From: Streptomyces reniochalinae
GTDB taxonomy: Bacteria > Actinomycetota > Actinomycetes > Streptomycetales > Streptomycetaceae
Length of the DNA stretch: 64,000 bases
Reading direction: 5' to 3'
NCBI RefSeq assembly: GCF_003323735.1
Contig: NZ_QOIM01000021.1
Location: 62,001 to 126,000, forward strand
Below, piece by piece: positions 61,611 to 64,000 of this stretch; within the stretch, counting starts at the first letter, position 1; each line of letters begins with the position of its first letter. Made by a program: the position numbers and the translations under genes. The notes beneath the pieces were generated by a model. The model ran no database searches. It had not been told where the DNA came from and saw nothing but the letters and a program-made list of their open reading frames with translations.

Positions 61611-62728
61611 TCAGGTTCGGATTGGCTCCCACTCGGGGGTTTGGTGGAGGGCGATGAGGCGGGCGGCTTCGTCGTCGCGGAAGTTGCGGACTTCGGTGCA
61701 GCGCTGGCTCATGACGAATTCGCCGAGGGGGAGGCAGAGGTCCATGCGTTGGATGCAGACGCCGATCATGAAGGGGCCGTTTTTGGCGCGGTACATGCGG
61801 ACGCCGTAGTAGCCCTCTTGGCAGTCGCGGTCGTTGTTGAAGCGGCAGCCGGTGCAGGTGTCGGGGAGGCGGACGGGGCGGATGCTCTTGGCGTAGAGGG
61901 TGCGGCCGTCCGGGAGGCGGTAACGGGTGCGCTGGTCGGAGGCCCCGGCAGTGAGGACGCGGAGGTCGGGGGCGGCGCCCAGGTGGTCGATGACCTCGCG
62001 CATGGCGGCGAGGGAGGCGCCGTCGTCCTCCAGGTTCACCAGCATCCGCACGATCACGTCGCGGCCGTGTTGCTCGATGATGCGCAGGACGCGTTCGACG
62101 TGGTGGTGGTCGGGGATGACGATGTTGGCCGAGACCTTCACCCCGTACCGGGTGGCGGTCTCGATGGTGTGCGCGAGGGCGTCGAGTTTCCGGGCGGCCA
62201 GGCGGGGTGAGGCGAGGCGGGGGGCTTGGACGGCGGCGAGTTCGTCGGGGGTGGTGCCGAAGACGGACAGGTTGATGCGGTCCAGCCCGGCCTCCGCGCA
62301 CGCGGGGAGTACGGCCTGGCCGTTCTCGCCGTTGGAGGTGAGGCCGACGGTCAGGTCGAGGCGGCGGGCGATGCGGATGAGGCCGGGCAGGTCGGGGTGG
62401 AGGGTGGGTTCGCCGCCGGTGAAGTGGACCTCGTTGATCGGGAGGCTGCCGCGGACAGCGGCCAGAGCGAGCGCGAAGTCCGAGTCTGCTGGGATGCGCT
62501 GGGGCAGGAAGTCGGCGCCGTTGGTGGCCAGGTAGATCGAGACGCGGCCGGAGCGGCCGGGGGTGCCGGTGTAGGCGTCGGGTGGGCGGTCGGTGTTGTC
62601 GGTGGCGACGGGGTGCCTTCGTTGTGGCAGAAGGTGCAGGCCAGCCCGCACGCGTCGATGATCTTTACGCGGAGGGTGCGGTCGGGAACGACCGTGACGG
62701 GGACGTCGTCGGCGTGTGGGTCGTGCAT
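61611..62728 (-). pseudogene. Radical SAM enzyme (frameshifted in a C run)
   Basis: Starts MHDPHADDVPVTVVPDRTLRVKIIDACGLACTFCHNEGTP with the C27-x3-C31-x2-C34 cluster. The frame then shifts by one base in a four-C run near 62614. The correct continuation is VATDNTDRPPDAY, then VHFTGGEPTLHPDLPGLI (the GGEP SAM motif), LTSNGENGQAVLPACAEAGLDRINLSV, and a Cys-rich C-terminus DTCTGCRFNNDRDCQEGY and GVCIQRMDLC, which would hold a second Fe-S cluster. The layout is MoaA-like without the MoaA GG end. One added C gives ~372 residues. GGAAGG lies 7 bases before the ATG. It is downstream of a CYTH gene by 65 bases. Substrate unknown. Confidence 0.8.
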
Positions 62729-62793
62729 CGTTCCGCCTTCCGTGCCCGACCGGGGCAGAGGGGTGTCCCGGTCGGCGGGGTGTGGGGGTGGGG

Positions 62794-63327
62794 TCAGAAG
62801 CGCAGGTCGGTGATGGTGTCGAGGTCGATGCCGTGGCGGGCGTAGATCTTCTGGGTGTTCTCGCTGGTCAGCTCGTCCTTGGGGATGCCGAGGCGTTCGG
62901 CGGTCTGCCAGACCTGTTCCTCGTCGTCGCCCTCGATCTCCAGGTACGGGGGGATGCGGGGCCAGGTGTCGATCTCCAGCCGTACGCCGTCCAGGAGCCA
63001 GGAGCTGCGCCGGTTCTCCTGGTAGGAGCGGTGCGTGAGCCCCATGAGGCCCAGGAGAGTGTGGGTGTCCTCGAAGGAGCCGACAGTGGTCTCGGTCTCC
63101 TGGGTGCCGTCGATCGCGTCCGAGCTGATCGTCTTGACGCACAGCGTCACCGCGCCGCCCGCGTCCCGCATCCGCACCCAACGCCCTTGCATCGGGGGAA
63201 TGGGGTCGTAGACGTAGCGGCGCATCAGCCGCTCACCGTGGAAGGTGCCGCCCGCGGACTTGATGCGTGCGGCCATCGCCTCCGGGTCGATCTCCAGGGC
63301 CTTGGCCTCGTACTCGACGACGTGCAT
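62794..63327 (-). CDS. CYTH-domain protein (class IV adenylate cyclase-like)
   Basis: A 177-residue CYTH/ThTPase-fold protein. The family signature is VEYEAKALEIDPEAMAARI (ExExK-type at the start). Further blocks are GRWVRMRDAGGAVTLCVK, ETETTVGSF and RLEIDTWPRIPPYLEIEGDDEEQVWQTAERLG. The alternating Glu/Lys/Arg residues form the tunnel that binds triphosphates with metal ions. Members are cyclases, thiamine triphosphatases or polyphosphatases, so the substrate cannot be told. The ATG at 63327 matches the family start. An in-frame GTG at 63522 overlaps the previous stop (GTGA) and would add 65 basic residues. Middle gene of a three-gene minus-strand unit. Confidence 0.85.
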   Translation of the reverse strand: MHVVEYEAKALEIDPEAMAARIKSAGGTFHGERLMRRYVYDPIPPMQGRWVRMRDAGGAVTLCVKTISSDAIDGTQETETTVGSFEDTHTLLGLMGLTHRSYQENRRSSWLLDGVRLEIDTWPRIPPYLEIEGDDEEQVWQTAERLGIPKDELTSENTQKIYARHGIDLDTITDLRF

Positions 63328-63518
63328 GGGGTGCCAACTTCCTCTCGTGCGGGATCGGACAGCGGAGTCTCGCAGCCGGTCGGGGTCGAGCAGCCGCGCG
63401 TTCAACCGGTCCTCCACCGGGACGGCGAACGGGCGCGGCATGCTCGGCCGCGGTCTCGGTCTTCGGCAGCGGGCGAGAGTGCGCCGAAGCTTCCGGAAGG
63501 CAGCCAAGATCTCGTGCC

Positions 63519-63998
63519 TCACAGCGCGATGCGCAGATCGTGCGGGTCGACGGGGGTGACCTTGCGCAGTTCGCGGATCAGTTTGGAGGCGAGCATCGAG
63601 TGCAGGCCCGGGTCACCTTTGGGCAGCCAGATGTCGGTGTCGCCGTGGTTGAGGCGCCAGCCGTCGGTGGTGAGGCGGTAGCTGACCCCGCCTACTCCCC
63701 ATAGCCGGGGCGCCCTCGCCCGCAGGGCCGTGAAGGCGCCGCTCTTGGGGCATACGGCCAGCGAAAGCCGCGCGTCCTTGGCGCACAGGGGCGGCATCGC
63801 GCTCAGCGCGCCCTCCGGCCATGAGGGTGGGTCCAGTTCGTTGCGCCAGTCGAAGAAGAGCCACCCGTCCTTGTTGCGGTCCGCCGGCCCGCCGCAGACC
63901 TGGCACCTCATCGCGTACATGCACTCGTACTGCCGCCCCGGATGCATGCACGCGAACTCCGGCCGCCCGACGCCCGGCGAGTACGAGCACCGGGCCCA
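63519..63998 (-). CDS. Cys-rich hypothetical protein (partial, runs off the right edge)
   Basis: At least 159 residues; the frame is open to the window end (WARCSYSPGVGRPEFACMHPGRQYECMYAMRCQVCGGPADRN...). Cysteine pairs CMYAMRCQVCGG and MPPLCAKDARLSLAVCPKSG suggest zinc-binding knuckles. An internal ATG at 63947 could be a start, but the upstream Cys/Gly-rich sequence reads as coding. I do not recognise the family. It heads, as far as visible, the unit with the CYTH and radical SAM genes. Confidence 0.6.
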   Translation of the reverse strand, partial: WARCSYSPGVGRPEFACMHPGRQYECMYAMRCQVCGGPADRNKDGWLFFDWRNELDPPSWPEGALSAMPPLCAKDARLSLAVCPKSGAFTALRARAPRLWGVGGVSYRLTTDGWRLNHGDTDIWLPKGDPGLHSMLASKLIRELRKVTPVDPHDLRIAL

Positions 63999-64000
63999 CA

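Overview
This window is chromosomal DNA of a Streptomyces-type actinomycete. The support is the very high G+C codon use throughout, a bldC homologue, the purL/purF/purM block with a DUF3073 protein and a valine dehydrogenase, leaderless start sites, and TTA (bldA) codons restricted to a biosynthetic cluster. Bases 1-22.1 kb are mostly core genome: de novo purine synthesis (purL end, purF, purM), DUF3073, vdh, bldC, a tRNA-Asp, an HrpA-type helicase, an exported thiol-redox block (CPVC membrane protein, DsbA-like protein, CcdA-like protein), an ABC-2-like permease, a winged-helix protein, and a divergent VOC/WYL-regulator pair.

At 22.1-29.0 kb lies a 6.9-kb integrated element in tRNA-Phe, bounded by a perfect 54-bp direct repeat of the tRNA 3' half. 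It has a GntR repressor with CCCTAGGG sites, a structured leader, a small ORF, an iteron-like CCGCTAC array and an xis-int pair next to the tRNA. Its cargo is a GNAT-like protein plus an XRE/ImmA-IrrE metallopeptidase paired with an unrecognised protein. No transfer or replication gene is visible, and three genes at its int end carry single-base frameshifts.

At 29.9-42.3 kb is a compact nonribosomal peptide cluster that I cannot assign to a known product: ATP-grasp ligase, MFS exporter, FAD amine oxidase, free carrier protein, a C-A-T synthetase ending in an enterochelin-esterase-type hydrolase, an MbtH-adenylation fusion, and a DUF885 peptidase. Three of these genes carry TTA codons. The cluster, an orphan Phd antitoxin and a SWIM zinc-finger gene sit between tRNA-Asp/tRNA-Phe and tRNA-Glu, all on the minus strand, so an ancestral tRNA operon may have been split by the insertion.

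From 44.8 to 51.0 kb core-like genes resume: tRNA-Glu, metallophosphoesterase, zincin, lipoprotein, DEAD-box helicase and tRNA-Lys. From 51.1 to 61.4 kb is a second mobile region with a tyrosine recombinase whose catalytic C-terminus is replaced, an XRE regulator, an excisionase-like protein, a DUF3631 ATPase, MobC and a relaxase. It also carries AT-richer cargo, including a DUF6414-type protein, and ends at a tRNA-Gly 3'-half remnant. The last 2.4 kb is a minus-strand operon of a radical SAM enzyme (frameshifted), a CYTH protein and a Cys-rich protein running off the right edge. Several frameshifts fall in short G/C runs, so sequencing error has to be weighed against real decay.
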